Of a stretch of 64,000 nt of DNA, positions 53,879 to 64,000 are shown piece after piece. A model generated the notes under the pieces. It did not search any database. It was not told the origin of the DNA and was given only the letters and a program-made list of their open reading frames with translations. The first letter of the stretch is position 1, and each line of letters starts with the position of its first letter. Source of the DNA: Apteryx mantelli (lineage: Eukaryota; Chordata; Aves; Apterygiformes; Apterygidae); NCBI RefSeq assembly GCF_036417845.1, contig NC_089981.1:84237268-84301267 (forward strand). The letters are read 5' to 3'. Position numbers and translations under genes: made by a program.

Positions 53879-55363
53879 TTATAACAGGCTCCTGAGACGA
53901 ACTTGCAGCCGCCTGAAGTCACGCAGTGCCTGAGCGTGGGCGTCCGGCTCCTGCGCCAGGCGCTGGAAGAGGTTGAGCGGGCTGGCCGTTTGGAAGGCCA
54001 CTGGCAGAGGGACCTCTCTGGGCACCCTCTCATTGCCTAGGAGGAAGTGGTGCAGCTGTTTGTCCTCCAGGCAGCGCTGCAGGTACTGCAGGATGCCATC
54101 CACCCGCTCCAGGAGATGTCCTCTGTGCCAACGTGACAGAGGTATGACTGTGAGCAGGTGCATCAGCACTGTCTTCAAGCAGTAGGTGGAAAAGCCTGTG
54201 CCCTCCAGGAGACGGGCAAAGAGGTTCAGACATGTCAGGTGGCAACTGTCCTGGGGGGCCTGCCTGGCCACGAACCTGAAGAACAGCATCTCTGGAACAG
54301 CACAGCTCTCCAGCCACGTTGTGCTGCTGGGGAGGCCAGCCCTTGCCTGCTGGCTGGTCAGGAAAACTCTCGAGTCGCCTTGCTGCACGCCAAACAGTAT
54401 CTCGATGGACAAGGACCTCCCGGAGACGTTTTCCAGACGGAGCTTGCAGGAGCGGGAAGAGCGCAGCACCGTCAGCCGGCAGCGGTGTGATGCAGGCAAA
54501 AGCAGCCAGGCGTTCATCGCTGTTAGCTGGAACCAGCAAGCAGTTTTCTCGACGTCCAGGTAGGAGTGGCTGCACAGGTATTGCAGGAGGCAGGGGCCCT
54601 GATTCCTGCCCAGCTCAGCCTCGGGGCGGTGCAGGAAGCACCGCACGTCGCCCAGCAGCTGCTGCCTCAAGCACACGCACTCCAGTTCCACGCGAACGCG
54701 GCCGTGCCTCGCCGGCAGCTCCCCACCAGCGCCCAGCTCCAGGTGAAAGCAGTGCCCAGTTGGTGGCTTCAGGGGCACGAGCAGGCTGTAGACGGTGTCC
54801 CAATGGGAGCTCCAGCCTTCGAAGGCGCTGCCCACCCCGATGCATTGTTCCAGCCGTAGCAGAGGAATATTCAAGGTGATGAGATGGCAGGCATGGAGCA
54901 GGTCGCCCACCAGCGCCTCCACCACCTTGCACCTTTTGGCCAGGTGCAGCACTGGCACCTGCATTTGCTGCATGAGAAACCTTCCCACATCCCATTCATT
55001 GACGGGGGCTTCCTCTTCCTCCTCACTGCTGGAGGAGCTCTCGTCACTGCTGCTCTCTGACTCGTCGGAATCGACCTCGGTGGCCATCCAGAAGAGCTCA
55101 AAGAGCAACACGAGGGCTCCAGGCAAGGCCCCAAAGGGCCACACCTCCCACATGGCCAAGAGCATATTTTTCAGGAAAAGTCTGCTCTGCAGCTTCTGAG
55201 TCATCTTATCAAGCTCCTGCTGCAGCCGAATCATCTCCTGCCTCAGCTGCTCTTCACGCTGCTGCATCCGCTGCTGCGTGGCCAGATCTATCTGGTCACC
55301 GACCTTCAGCGGGTGCGGAACAATGCCCAGCACAGCCAGGATGAGGACAATACCTCCAGCCAT
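53879..55363 (-). CDS. ITPRIPL1-like: ITPRIPL1-like protein, copy 15
   Basis: Intact 494-codon copy with L51/K57/R61, private I166 and N312, and R301 shared only with copy 8. It has the most private changes in the array, including a silent one near 54032. R301 and N312 both fall in or near the SCKLRL block, the best conserved part of the Mab-21 domain. The S module lies upstream. Confidence 0.88.
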   Translation of the reverse strand: MAGGIVLILAVLGIVPHPLKVGDQIDLATQQRMQQREEQLRQEMIRLQQELDKMTQKLQSRLFLKNMLLAMWEVWPFGALPGALVLLFELFWMATEVDSDESESSSDESSSSSEEEEEAPVNEWDVGRFLMQQMQVPVLHLAKRCKVVEALVGDLLHACHLITLNIPLLRLEQCIGVGSAFEGWSSHWDTVYSLLVPLKPPTGHCFHLELGAGGELPARHGRVRVELECVCLRQQLLGDVRCFLHRPEAELGRNQGPCLLQYLCSHSYLDVEKTACWFQLTAMNAWLLLPASHRCRLTVLRSSRSCKLRLENVSGRSLSIEILFGVQQGDSRVFLTSQQARAGLPSSTTWLESCAVPEMLFFRFVARQAPQDSCHLTCLNLFARLLEGTGFSTYCLKTVLMHLLTVIPLSRWHRGHLLERVDGILQYLQRCLEDKQLHHFLLGNERVPREVPLPVAFQTASPLNLFQRLAQEPDAHAQALRDFRRLQVRLRSLL

Positions 55364-56086
55364 GGCCTAGAGGAGATGGGAGAGCAAGAGATGAGCCGGG
55401 CTGGGTGGGAGAGAGCTGGCGGACTGGGGGCAGGAGCCACAGGAGTGAAGGGGAAGGATGGGAGAAGGGCCAAGGGACCTTGGAGGCAGCAAGGACAGGG
55501 TTCGTGAGCGCTGCCTGAGCAGCAACGTGGTGGGGCCCAGGCTGCCAAGCCTGCCCTGAGGCCCAGCACTGTGGCCAGGCTTTGCCTTGGGAGGGGCAGG
55601 GGTGCCACAAGGGCAAGTGGCACTAGAGTGGGGACTCCGGAGGAGTGACTCCCTGTGCCCCCGGGGGAGCAGTGTCCTGCAGAGCTGTGGGCGCCCCTCA
55701 CATGCCCAACACGTCTCTGGGCACCCGGGGGCGCTGGGAGCCCCAGACGCCTCTATCCCTGGCCCCCAAGGCGGCAACGCCCCCACCCAATGCGCTCCTG
55801 TGTGCGGCTCAGCCCTAGCTGCAGTGCTAGAAAGCCCCGGGAGGGAGCCAGCGTTTGCGCCCCAGCCCTCGTCCCGCCCAGCCTTGCCCCCCTGCCGCAC
55901 TCACCCTGCAGAGGCTGCTGCAGCCTGGGCTGGCCCAGGCCGTAGTGCTGGGGGCCCAGCAGCGCTGCGGGGCCGACGCCTGCGGGTGCCCTTGTGACGG
56001 CGCCCTCCCTTTGTGACTTGTCGTCTGCGCTGTCACGGGGGCACAGCCCCTCTGCAGAGCCAGCCGGCCAGCCCTGGCCGTCATCC

Positions 56087-57108
56087 CCACCCCGCCTCAG
56101 CATGGGGTCCCGCATGGGCAGCCAGAGCTGAGGCCCCGGCACCCACCACCTGTGAGCCCATGCGGCAGCAGCACAGTGCACCTGTGGCCTCCCCTCATCA
56201 AGTGGGCAGAAGCACCCCCAAAAAAGCCCTTAACCCTTATGAGAACAAAGAAGAGGGACTGTGGAAGGAGTTCCTCGACTTCCAAAGAGACATTCAATAT
56301 TTTCCGAGACAGGCGGATGGGCTCCAGCTCTTGTCATCAAACAACGAGGAGCCTTTGGGAAGGGACAAACTAGAGGAAGTCCTGTCCTCCTTCCCATGAG
56401 GGGTTTGTTCATTCTGAACCTTGCAAACCTCCTCCTTCCTTCTTCTCCTCTTGGAGTTCTTCTGCTGAGGCAGGTCTTAGCCCTGCAAGTCCTGAGAACC
56501 AAGCCTGAGAACCAAACAAGGGTGTCCCCAGTGAGAGCAGCAGCTCTCCCATGACTCCTGTCTCGGGGCGACCACTTGCCCCCTCAAGTGCAGGCACGGG
56601 GGCTGGAGAGGCCACTCTATGGCCCGCCACTCTGGCACGCTGTTGCCTGTGGGGCAGCTGCTCCGCGGTTGCCAGAGCATGTCCGCTGGCCTAACCTGGG
56701 GCTGAAGGGACCTTGGTGAAGCGAAGGGGCCTCTTACCACGCACGCTCATAGGACCACACTCCCGGCACTCCCCAGGCCCAGGCATCTCCCTGTGGGGTG
56801 CTGGTGGCCAGAGGATGGAGAGAGCGGGAGACTCCCCTCTGCCTGGGGGGGATACCTCCTCTCCCTTCTCTCCCTCTCAGGGGCCGTACCTGGGTCGGCC
56901 GCGGGCTAGAGCTCGTTGGTCACTTCCCCCTAATTGCCCTAGAGCTCTCCAGGGCCCAGAGAGCGCCCTGTGATGACGCTGTCCAGAAAGATTTGCCGCT
57001 GCAGACAACCACGCCACATGGGGGCTTTACCTCTACAAAGAGCGATCGCTTCAGCTTGCTGCGAGATGCAGGCAATGCATGTTTGGGGGCGCAGCACTTG
57101 CCGCAGAC
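56087..57108. repeat. Module S, upstream region of copy 15
   Basis: 1,022 bp; haplotype G,A,TG,G,C, with a private GACATTCAA near 56290. Confidence 0.85.
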
Positions 57109-57597
57109 CTTGCTGGCCATGCTAGCGCTGGCAGGGGTGCCCTAGCGCTGCCTGTTGAGCATGTGCAGCGTACATCTGATGCACCTCGGGAATGTCATCT
57201 GTGCGGCGCGCTTGCTGCTGTGAACTCGCTGTCTGGGACTGGGGCAAACAGGGCAGCCCGGTGTGTGCTAGTGTTTGTGAGTTCCGATCATCTCCCAGAC
57301 TTGAGGAAATCTTGTGGGCATGTATCCCCGTGACGGGATGGGGCCCCATTCCCCACACAGTGTTGCCCTGACACTCACAGACAGAGTGCTCGTTAAAAGA
57401 GGCTAGTCTATTGGAATCTGTGCGTAGGCTAATGCTCCCGTGGGGAATGGGATGTCTCGAAAAGGCTGGGCAGTGGCTGTCCAGGTGATCACAGGGCCTC
57501 TGTCGCATGCCTCCTTGCAAGGGCGTCTTCAGCGGGATCGGGTGACATTGCTCAAACTGTGCTTTTGCTGAATTTCCGGAACCCTCTTCCAGCATGA

Positions 57598-59082
57598 TTA
57601 TAACAGGCTCCTGAGACGAACTTGCAGCCGCCTGAAGTCACGCAGTGCCTGAGCGTGGGCGTCCGGCTCCTGCGCCAGGCGCTGGAAGAGGTTGAGCGGG
57701 CTGGCCGTTTGGAAGGCCACTGGCAGAGGGACCTCTCTGGGCACCCTCTCGTTGCCTAGGAGGAAGTGGTGCAGCTGTTTGTCCTCCAGGCAGCGCTGCA
57801 GGTACTGCAGGATGCCATCCACCCGCTCCAGGAGATGTCCTCTGTGCCAACGTGACAGAGGTATGACTGTGAGCAGGTGCATCAGCACTGTCTTCAAGCA
57901 GTAGGTGGAAAAGCCTGTGCCCTCCAGGAGACGGGCAAAGAGGTTCAGACATGTCAGGTGGCAACTGTCCTGGGGGGCCTGCCTGGCCACGAACCTGAAG
58001 AACAGCATCTCTGGAACAGCACAGCTCTCCAGCCACGTTGTGCTGCTGGGGAGGCCAGCCCTTGCCTGCTGGCTGGTCAGGAAAACTCTCGAGTCGCCTT
58101 GCTGCACGCCAAACAGTATCTCGATGGACAAGGACCTCCCGGAGACCTTTTCCAGACGGAGCTTGCAGGAGCGGGAAGAGGGCAGCACCGTCAGCCGGCA
58201 GCGGTGTGATGCAGGCAAAAGCAGCCAGGCGTTCATCGCTGTTAGCTGGAACCAGCGGGCAGTTTTCTCGACGTCCAGGTAGGAGTGGCTGCACAGGTAT
58301 TGCAGGAGGCAGGGGCCCTGATTCCTGCCCAGCTCAGCCTCGGGGCGGTGCAGGAAGCACCGCACGTCGCCCAGCAGCTGCTGCCTCAAGCACACGCACT
58401 CCAGTTCCACGCGAACGCGGCCGTGCCTCGCCGGCAGCTCCCCACCAGCGCCCAGCTCCAGGTGAAAGCAGTGCCCAGTTGGTGGCTTCAGGGGCACGAG
58501 CAGGCTGTAGACGGTGTCCCAATGGGAGCTCCAGCCTTCGAAGGCGCTGCCCACCCCGATGCATTGTTCCAGCCGTAGCAGAGGAGTATTCAAGGTGATG
58601 AGATGGCAGGCATGGAGCAGGTCGCCCACCAGCGCCTCCACCACCTTGCACCTTTTGGCCAGGTGCAGCACTGGCACCTGCATTTGCTGCATGAGAAACC
58701 TTCCCACATCCCATTCATTGACGGGGGCTTCCTCTTCCTCCTCACTGCTGGAGGAGCTCTCGTCACTGCTGCTCTCTGACTCGTCGGAATCGACCTCGGT
58801 GGCCATCCAGAAGAGCTCAAAGAGCAACACGAGGGCTCCAGGCAAGGCCCCAAAGGGCCACACCTCCCACATGGCCAAGAGCATATTTTTCAGGAAAAGT
58901 CTGCTCTGCAGCTTCTGAGTCATCTTATCAAGCTCCTGCTGCAGCCGAATCATCTCCTGCCTCAGCTGCTCTTCACGCTGCTGCATCCGCTGCTGCGTGG
59001 CCAGATCTATCTGGTCACCGACCTTCAGCGGGTGCGGAACAATGCCCAGCACAGCCAGGATGAGGACAATACCTCCAGCCAT
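57598..59082 (-). CDS. ITPRIPL1-like: ITPRIPL1-like protein, copy 16
   Basis: Intact 494-codon copy with L51/K57/R61 and R276. The protein is identical to copy 17. R276 occurs here together with the L/K/R coiled-coil haplotype, whereas in copies 2, 11 and 12 it occurs with F/E/G, so the N- and C-terminal halves of the gene have recombined. The S module lies upstream. Confidence 0.9.
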   Translation of the reverse strand: MAGGIVLILAVLGIVPHPLKVGDQIDLATQQRMQQREEQLRQEMIRLQQELDKMTQKLQSRLFLKNMLLAMWEVWPFGALPGALVLLFELFWMATEVDSDESESSSDESSSSSEEEEEAPVNEWDVGRFLMQQMQVPVLHLAKRCKVVEALVGDLLHACHLITLNTPLLRLEQCIGVGSAFEGWSSHWDTVYSLLVPLKPPTGHCFHLELGAGGELPARHGRVRVELECVCLRQQLLGDVRCFLHRPEAELGRNQGPCLLQYLCSHSYLDVEKTARWFQLTAMNAWLLLPASHRCRLTVLPSSRSCKLRLEKVSGRSLSIEILFGVQQGDSRVFLTSQQARAGLPSSTTWLESCAVPEMLFFRFVARQAPQDSCHLTCLNLFARLLEGTGFSTYCLKTVLMHLLTVIPLSRWHRGHLLERVDGILQYLQRCLEDKQLHHFLLGNERVPREVPLPVAFQTASPLNLFQRLAQEPDAHAQALRDFRRLQVRLRSLL

Positions 59083-59805
59083 GGCCTAGAGGAGATGGGA
59101 GAGCAAGAGATGAGCCGGGCTGGGTGGGAGAGAGCTGGCGGACTGGGGGCAGGAGCCACAGGAGTGAAGGGGAAGGATGGGAGAAGGGCCAAGGGACCTT
59201 GGAGGCAGCAAGGACAGGGTTCGTGAGCGCTGCCTGAGCAGCAACGTGGTGGGGCCCAGGCTGCCAAGCCTGCCCTGAGGCCCAGCACTGTGGCCAGGCT
59301 TTGCCTTGGGAGGGGCAGGGGTGCCACAAGGGCAAGTGGCACTAGAGTGGGGACTCCGGAGGAGTGACTCCCTGTGCCCCCGGGGGAGCAGTGTCCTGCA
59401 GAGCTGTGGGCGCCCCTCACATGCCCAACACGTCTCTGGGCACCCGGGGGCGCTGGGAGCCCCAGACGCCTCTATCCCTGGCCCCCAAGGCGGCAACGCC
59501 CCCACCCAACGCGCTCCTGTGTGCGGCTCAGCCCTAGCTGCAGTGCTAGAAAGCCCCGGGAGGGAGCCAGCGTTTGCGCCCCAGCCCTCGTCCCGCCCAG
59601 CCTTGCCCCCCTGCCGCACTCACCCTGCAGAGGCTGCTGCAGCCTGGGCTGGCCCAGGCCGTAGTGCTGGGGGCCCAGCAGCGCTGCGGGGCCGACGCCT
59701 GCGGGTGCCCTTGTGACGGCGCCCTCCCTTTGTGACTTGTCGTCTGCGCTGTCACGGGGGCACAGCCCCTCTGCAGAGCCAGCCGGCCAGCCCTGGCCGT
59801 CATCC

Positions 59806-60827
59806 CCACCCCGCCTCAGCATGGGGTCCCGCATGGGCAGCCAGAGCTGAGGCCCCGGCACCCACCACCTGTGAGCCCATGCGGCAGCAGCACAGTGCAC
59901 CTGTGGCCTCCCCTCATCAAGTGGGCAGAAGCACCCCCAAAAAAGCCCTTAACCCTTATGAGAACAAAGAAGAGGGTCTGTGGAAGGAGTTCCTCGACTT
60001 CCAAAGAGACGTTCAATATTTTCCGAGACAGGCGGATGGGCTCCAGCTCTTGTCATCAAACAACGAGGAGCCTTTGGGAAGGGACAAACTAGAGGAAGTC
60101 CTGTCCTCCTTCCCATGAGGGGTTTGTTCATTCTGAACCTTGCAAACCTCCTCCTTCCTTCTTCTCCTCTTGGAGTTCTTCTGCTGAGGCAGGTCTTAGC
60201 CCTGCAAGTCCTGAGAACCAAGCCTGAGAACCAAACAAGGGTGTCCCCAGTGAGAGCAGCAGCTCTCCCATGACTCCTGTCTCGGGGCGACCACTTGCCC
60301 CCTCAAGTGCAGGCACGGGGGCTGGAGAGGCCACTCTATGGCCCGCCACTCTGGCACGCTGTTGCCTGTGGGGCAGCTGCTCCGCGGTTGCCAGAGCATG
60401 TCCGCTGGCCTAACCTGGGGCTGAAGGGACCTTGGTGAAGCGAAGGGGCCTCTTACCACGCACGCTCATAGGACCACACTCCCGGCACTCCCCAGGCCCA
60501 GGCATCTCCCTGTGGGGTGCTGGTGGCCAGAGGATGGAGAGAGCGGGAGACTCCCCTCTGCCTGGGGGGGATACCTCCTCTCCCTTCTCTCCCTCTCAGG
60601 GGCCGTACCTGGGTCGGCCGCGGGCTAGAGCTCGTTGGTCACTTCCCCCTAATTGCCCTAGAGCTCTCCAGGGCCCAGAGAGCGCCCTGTGATGACGCTG
60701 TCCAGAAAGATTTGCCGCTGCAGACAACCACGCCACATGGGGGCTTTACCTCTACAAAGAGCGATCGCTTCAGCTTGCTGCGAGATGCAGGCAATGCATG
60801 TTTGGGGGCGCAGCACTTGCCGCAGAC
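59806..60827. repeat. Module S, upstream region of copy 16
   Basis: 1,022 bp; haplotype G,T,TG,G,C, the same five-site haplotype as copy 14. Confidence 0.85.
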
Positions 60828-61316
60828 CTTGCTGGCCATGCTAGCGCTGGCAGGGGTGCCCTAGCGCTGCCTGTTGAGCATGTGCAGCGTACATCTGATG
60901 CACCTCGGGAATGTCATCTGTGCGGCGCGCTTGCTGCTGTGAACTCGCTGTCTGGGACTGGGGCAAACAGGGCAGCCCGGTGTGTGCTAGTGTTTGTGAG
61001 TTCCGATCATCTCCCAGACTTGAGGAAATCTTGTGGGCATGTATCCCCGTGACGGGATGGGGCCCCATTCCCCACACAGTGTTGCCCTGACACTCACAGA
61101 CAGAGTGCTCGTTAAAAGAGGCTAGTCTATTGGAATCTGTGCGTAGGCTAATGCTCCCGTGGGGAATGGGATGTCTCGAAAAGGCTGGGCAGTGGCTGTC
61201 CAGGTGATCACAGGGCCTCTGTCGCATGCCTCCTTGCAAGGGCGTCTTCAGCGGGATCGGGTGACATTGCTCAAACTGTGCTTTTGCTGAATTTCCGGAA
61301 CCCTCTTCCAGCATGA

Positions 61317-62801
61317 TTATAACAGGCTCCTGAGACGAACTTGCAGCCGCCTGAAGTCACGCAGTGCCTGAGCGTGGGCGTCCGGCTCCTGCGCCAGGCG
61401 CTGGAAGAGGTTGAGCGGGCTGGCCGTTTGGAAGGCCACTGGCAGAGGGACCTCTCTGGGCACCCTCTCGTTGCCTAGGAGGAAGTGGTGCAGCTGTTTG
61501 TCCTCCAGGCAGCGCTGCAGGTACTGCAGGATGCCATCCACCCGCTCCAGGAGATGTCCTCTGTGCCAACGTGACAGAGGTATGACTGTGAGCAGGTGCA
61601 TCAGCACTGTCTTCAAGCAGTAGGTGGAAAAGCCTGTGCCCTCCAGGAGACGGGCAAAGAGGTTCAGACATGTCAGGTGGCAACTGTCCTGGGGGGCCTG
61701 CCTGGCCACGAACCTGAAGAACAGCATCTCTGGAACAGCACAGCTCTCCAGCCACGTTGTGCTGCTGGGGAGGCCAGCCCTTGCCTGCTGGCTGGTCAGG
61801 AAAACTCTCGAGTCGCCTTGCTGCACGCCAAACAGTATCTCGATGGACAAGGACCTCCCGGAGACCTTTTCCAGACGGAGCTTGCAGGAGCGGGAAGAGG
61901 GCAGCACCGTCAGCCGGCAGCGGTGTGATGCAGGCAAAAGCAGCCAGGCGTTCATCGCTGTTAGCTGGAACCAGCGGGCAGTTTTCTCGACGTCCAGGTA
62001 GGAGTGGCTGCACAGGTATTGCAGGAGGCAGGGGCCCTGATTCCTGCCCAGCTCAGCCTCGGGGCGGTGCAGGAAGCACCGCACGTCACCCAGCAGCTGC
62101 TGCCTCAAGCACACGCACTCCAGTTCCACGCGAACGCGGCCGTGCCTCGCCGGCAGCTCCCCACCAGCGCCCAGCTCCAGGTGAAAGCAGTGCCCAGTCG
62201 GTGGCTTCAGGGGCACGAGCAGGCTGTAGACGGTGTCCCAATGGGAGCTCCAGCCTTCGAAGGCGCTGCCCACCCCGATGCATTGTTCCAGCCGTAGCAG
62301 AGGAGTATTCAAGGTGATGAGATGGCAGGCATGGAGCAGGTCGCCCACCAGCGCCTCCACCACCTTGCACCTTTTGGCCAGGTGCAGCACTGGCACCTGC
62401 ATTTGCTGCATGAGAAACCTTCCCACATCCCATTCATTGACGGGGGCTTCCTCTTCCTCCTCACTGCTGGAGGAGCTCTCGTCACTGCTGCTCTCTGACT
62501 CGTCGGAATCGACCTCGGTGGCCATCCAGAAGAGCTCAAAGAGCAACACGAGGGCTCCAGGCAAGGCCCCAAAGGGCCACACCTCCCACATGGCCAAGAG
62601 CATATTTTTCAGGAAAAGTCTGCTCTGCAGCTTCTGAGTCATCTTATCAAGCTCCTGCTGCAGCCGAATCATCTCCTGCCTCAGCTGCTCTTCACGCTGC
62701 TGCATCCGCTGCTGCGTGGCCAGATCTATCTGGTCACCGACCTTCAGCGGGTGCGGAACAATGCCCAGCACAGCCAGGATGAGGACAATACCTCCAGCCA
62801 T
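61317..62801 (-). CDS. ITPRIPL1-like: ITPRIPL1-like protein, copy 17
   Basis: Intact 494-codon copy; the protein equals copy 16. It has two private silent changes near 62088 and 62200. Its intron shares the GGTGGA variant with distant copy 10. Its upstream S module is cut by the window end at 64000. Confidence 0.9.
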   Translation of the reverse strand: MAGGIVLILAVLGIVPHPLKVGDQIDLATQQRMQQREEQLRQEMIRLQQELDKMTQKLQSRLFLKNMLLAMWEVWPFGALPGALVLLFELFWMATEVDSDESESSSDESSSSSEEEEEAPVNEWDVGRFLMQQMQVPVLHLAKRCKVVEALVGDLLHACHLITLNTPLLRLEQCIGVGSAFEGWSSHWDTVYSLLVPLKPPTGHCFHLELGAGGELPARHGRVRVELECVCLRQQLLGDVRCFLHRPEAELGRNQGPCLLQYLCSHSYLDVEKTARWFQLTAMNAWLLLPASHRCRLTVLPSSRSCKLRLEKVSGRSLSIEILFGVQQGDSRVFLTSQQARAGLPSSTTWLESCAVPEMLFFRFVARQAPQDSCHLTCLNLFARLLEGTGFSTYCLKTVLMHLLTVIPLSRWHRGHLLERVDGILQYLQRCLEDKQLHHFLLGNERVPREVPLPVAFQTASPLNLFQRLAQEPDAHAQALRDFRRLQVRLRSLL

Positions 62802-63524
62802 GGCCTAGAGGAGATGGGAGAGCAAGAGATGAGCCGGGCTGGGTGGGAGAGAGCTGGTGGACTGGGGGCAGGAGCCACAGGAGTGAAGGGGAAGGATGGG
62901 AGAAGGGCCAAGGGACCTTGGAGGCAGCAAGGACAGGGTTCGTGAGCGCTGCCTGAGCAGCAACGTGGTGGGGCCCAGGCTGCCAAGCCTGCCCTGAGGC
63001 CCAGCACTGTGGCCAGGCTTTGCCTTGGGAGGGGCAGGGGTGCCACAAGGGCAAGTGGCACTAGAGTGGGGACTCCGGAGGAGTGACTCCCTGTGCCCCC
63101 GGGGGAGCAGTGTCCTGCAGAGCTGTGGGCGCCCCTCACATGCCCAACACGTCTCTGGGCACCCGGGGGCGCTGGGAGCCCCAGACGCCTCTATCCCTGG
63201 CCCCCAAGGCGGCAACGCCCCCACCCAACGCGCTCCTGTGTGCGGCTCAGCCCTAGCTGCAGTGCTAGAAAGCCCCGGGAGGGAGCCAGCGTTTGTGCCC
63301 CAGCCCTCGTCCCGCCCAGCCTTGCCCCCCTGCCGCACTCACCCTGCAGAGGCTGCTGCAGCCTGGGCTGGCCCAGGCCGTAGTGCTGGGGGCCCAGCAG
63401 CGCTGCGGGGCCGACGCCTGCGGGTGCCCTTGTGACGGCGCCCTCCCTTTGTGACTTGTCGTCTGCGCTGTCACGGGGGCACAGCCCCTCTGCAGAGCCA
63501 GCCGGCCAGCCCTGGCCGTCATCC

Positions 63525-64000
63525 CCACCCCGCCTCAGCATGGGGTCCCGCATGGGCAGCCAGAGCTGAGGCCCCGGCACCCACCACCTGTGAGCCCATG
63601 CAGCAGCAGCACAGTGCACCTGTGGCCTCCCCTCATCAAGTGGGCAGAAGCACCCCCAAAAAAGCCCTTAACCCTTATGAGAACAAAGAAGAGGGACTGT
63701 GGAAGGAGTTCCTCGACTTCCAAAGAGACGTTCAATATTTTCCGAGACAGGCGGATGGGCTCCAGCTCTTGTCATCAAACAACGAGGAGCCTTTGGGAAG
63801 GGACAAACTAGAGGAAGTCCTGTCCTCCTTCCCATGAGGGGTTTGTTCATTCTGAACCTTGCAAACCTCCTCCTTCCTTCTTCTCCTCTTGGAGTTCTTC
63901 TGCTGAGGCAGGTCTTAGCCCTGCAAGTCCTGAGAACCAAGCCTGAGAACCAAACAAGGGTGTCCCCAGTGAGAGCAGCAGCTCTCCCATGACTCCTGTC
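63525..64000. repeat. Module S, upstream region of copy 17 (cut by window end)
   Basis: The first 476 bp of an S module. Visible haplotype is A,A at the first two sites (63602 and 63696), a combination not seen in any other copy. The array continues beyond the window. Confidence 0.85.

Larger units (their letters stand above)
1..64000. repeat. Tandem array of 3.7/4.1-kb gene-bearing units
   Basis: The whole window is a head-to-tail array. CDS starts are spaced 4123, 3714, 3719 (six times), 3719, 3718, 3719, 4123, 4123 and then 3719 (four times) bp apart. Each unit has a shared 2,697-bp core (3' flank, CDS, leader) plus either module L or module S. Copies are near identical: by reading I find only a 5-bp indel in the first S module and single-base length changes in G runs in the modules of genes 9 and 10, plus scattered substitutions. 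Both window edges lie inside the array: it opens in the tail of an L module and closes in an S module. This looks like a young ampliconic gene array maintained by unequal crossing-over and gene conversion. Confidence 0.98.

Noticed and set aside
1-64000. CRISPR array or prokaryotic or phage repeat
   Set aside because: Units are kilobase-sized genes with vertebrate splice sites; there is no short repeat/spacer pattern.
1-64000. Pure assembly artefact
   Set aside because: Units differ by many substitutions, three length changes and two module types in a structured way, so simple read duplication is unlikely. Exact copy number still cannot be guaranteed from sequence alone.

Overview
The window is one head-to-tail tandem array. 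Seventeen complete copies of a 494-codon, single-exon coding region lie on the minus strand, one per unit, with a period of 3,719 bp (short units) or 4,123 bp (long units). The predicted protein is an ITPRIPL1-like (inositol 1,4,5-trisphosphate receptor-interacting protein-like 1) member of the Mab-21 family: signal peptide, coiled coil, one membrane segment, acidic Ser/Glu stretch, and Mab-21 domain. The GC-rich base composition, the vertebrate splice signals and the known multiplication of ITPRIPL1-like genes in birds suggest an avian genome, plausibly a microchromosome or an ampliconic region. The species-level assignment is inference.

Each unit, read in plus coordinates, consists of: a 489-bp shared 3' flank; the 1,485-bp CDS; a 723-bp shared leader block holding a 538-bp intron and the 3' part of a 5' exon; and then one of two unrelated upstream modules. 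Module L (1,426 bp) flanks genes 1, 11 and 12, and its tail opens the window at 1-117. Module S (about 1,022 bp) flanks genes 2-10 and 13-17. The L/S junctions are sharp and fall at the same base in every unit. The order is L L S(x9) L L S(x5 or more). Module L begins with a 27-bp minisatellite in which nearly every repeat carries a MYB-type TAACGG motif. It sits directly upstream of the 5' exon, so the array holds near-identical genes under two different upstream control regions.

All 17 reading frames are open. They differ at about 14 amino-acid positions and only a few silent sites. Variants are shuffled among copies in all combinations, in the genes, the introns and the S modules, which shows recent unequal exchange and gene conversion. 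I see no other convincing protein-coding gene, no RNA gene, no CRISPR array and no recognisable mobile element. The many other open frames are overlapping shadows in GC-rich repeated DNA.
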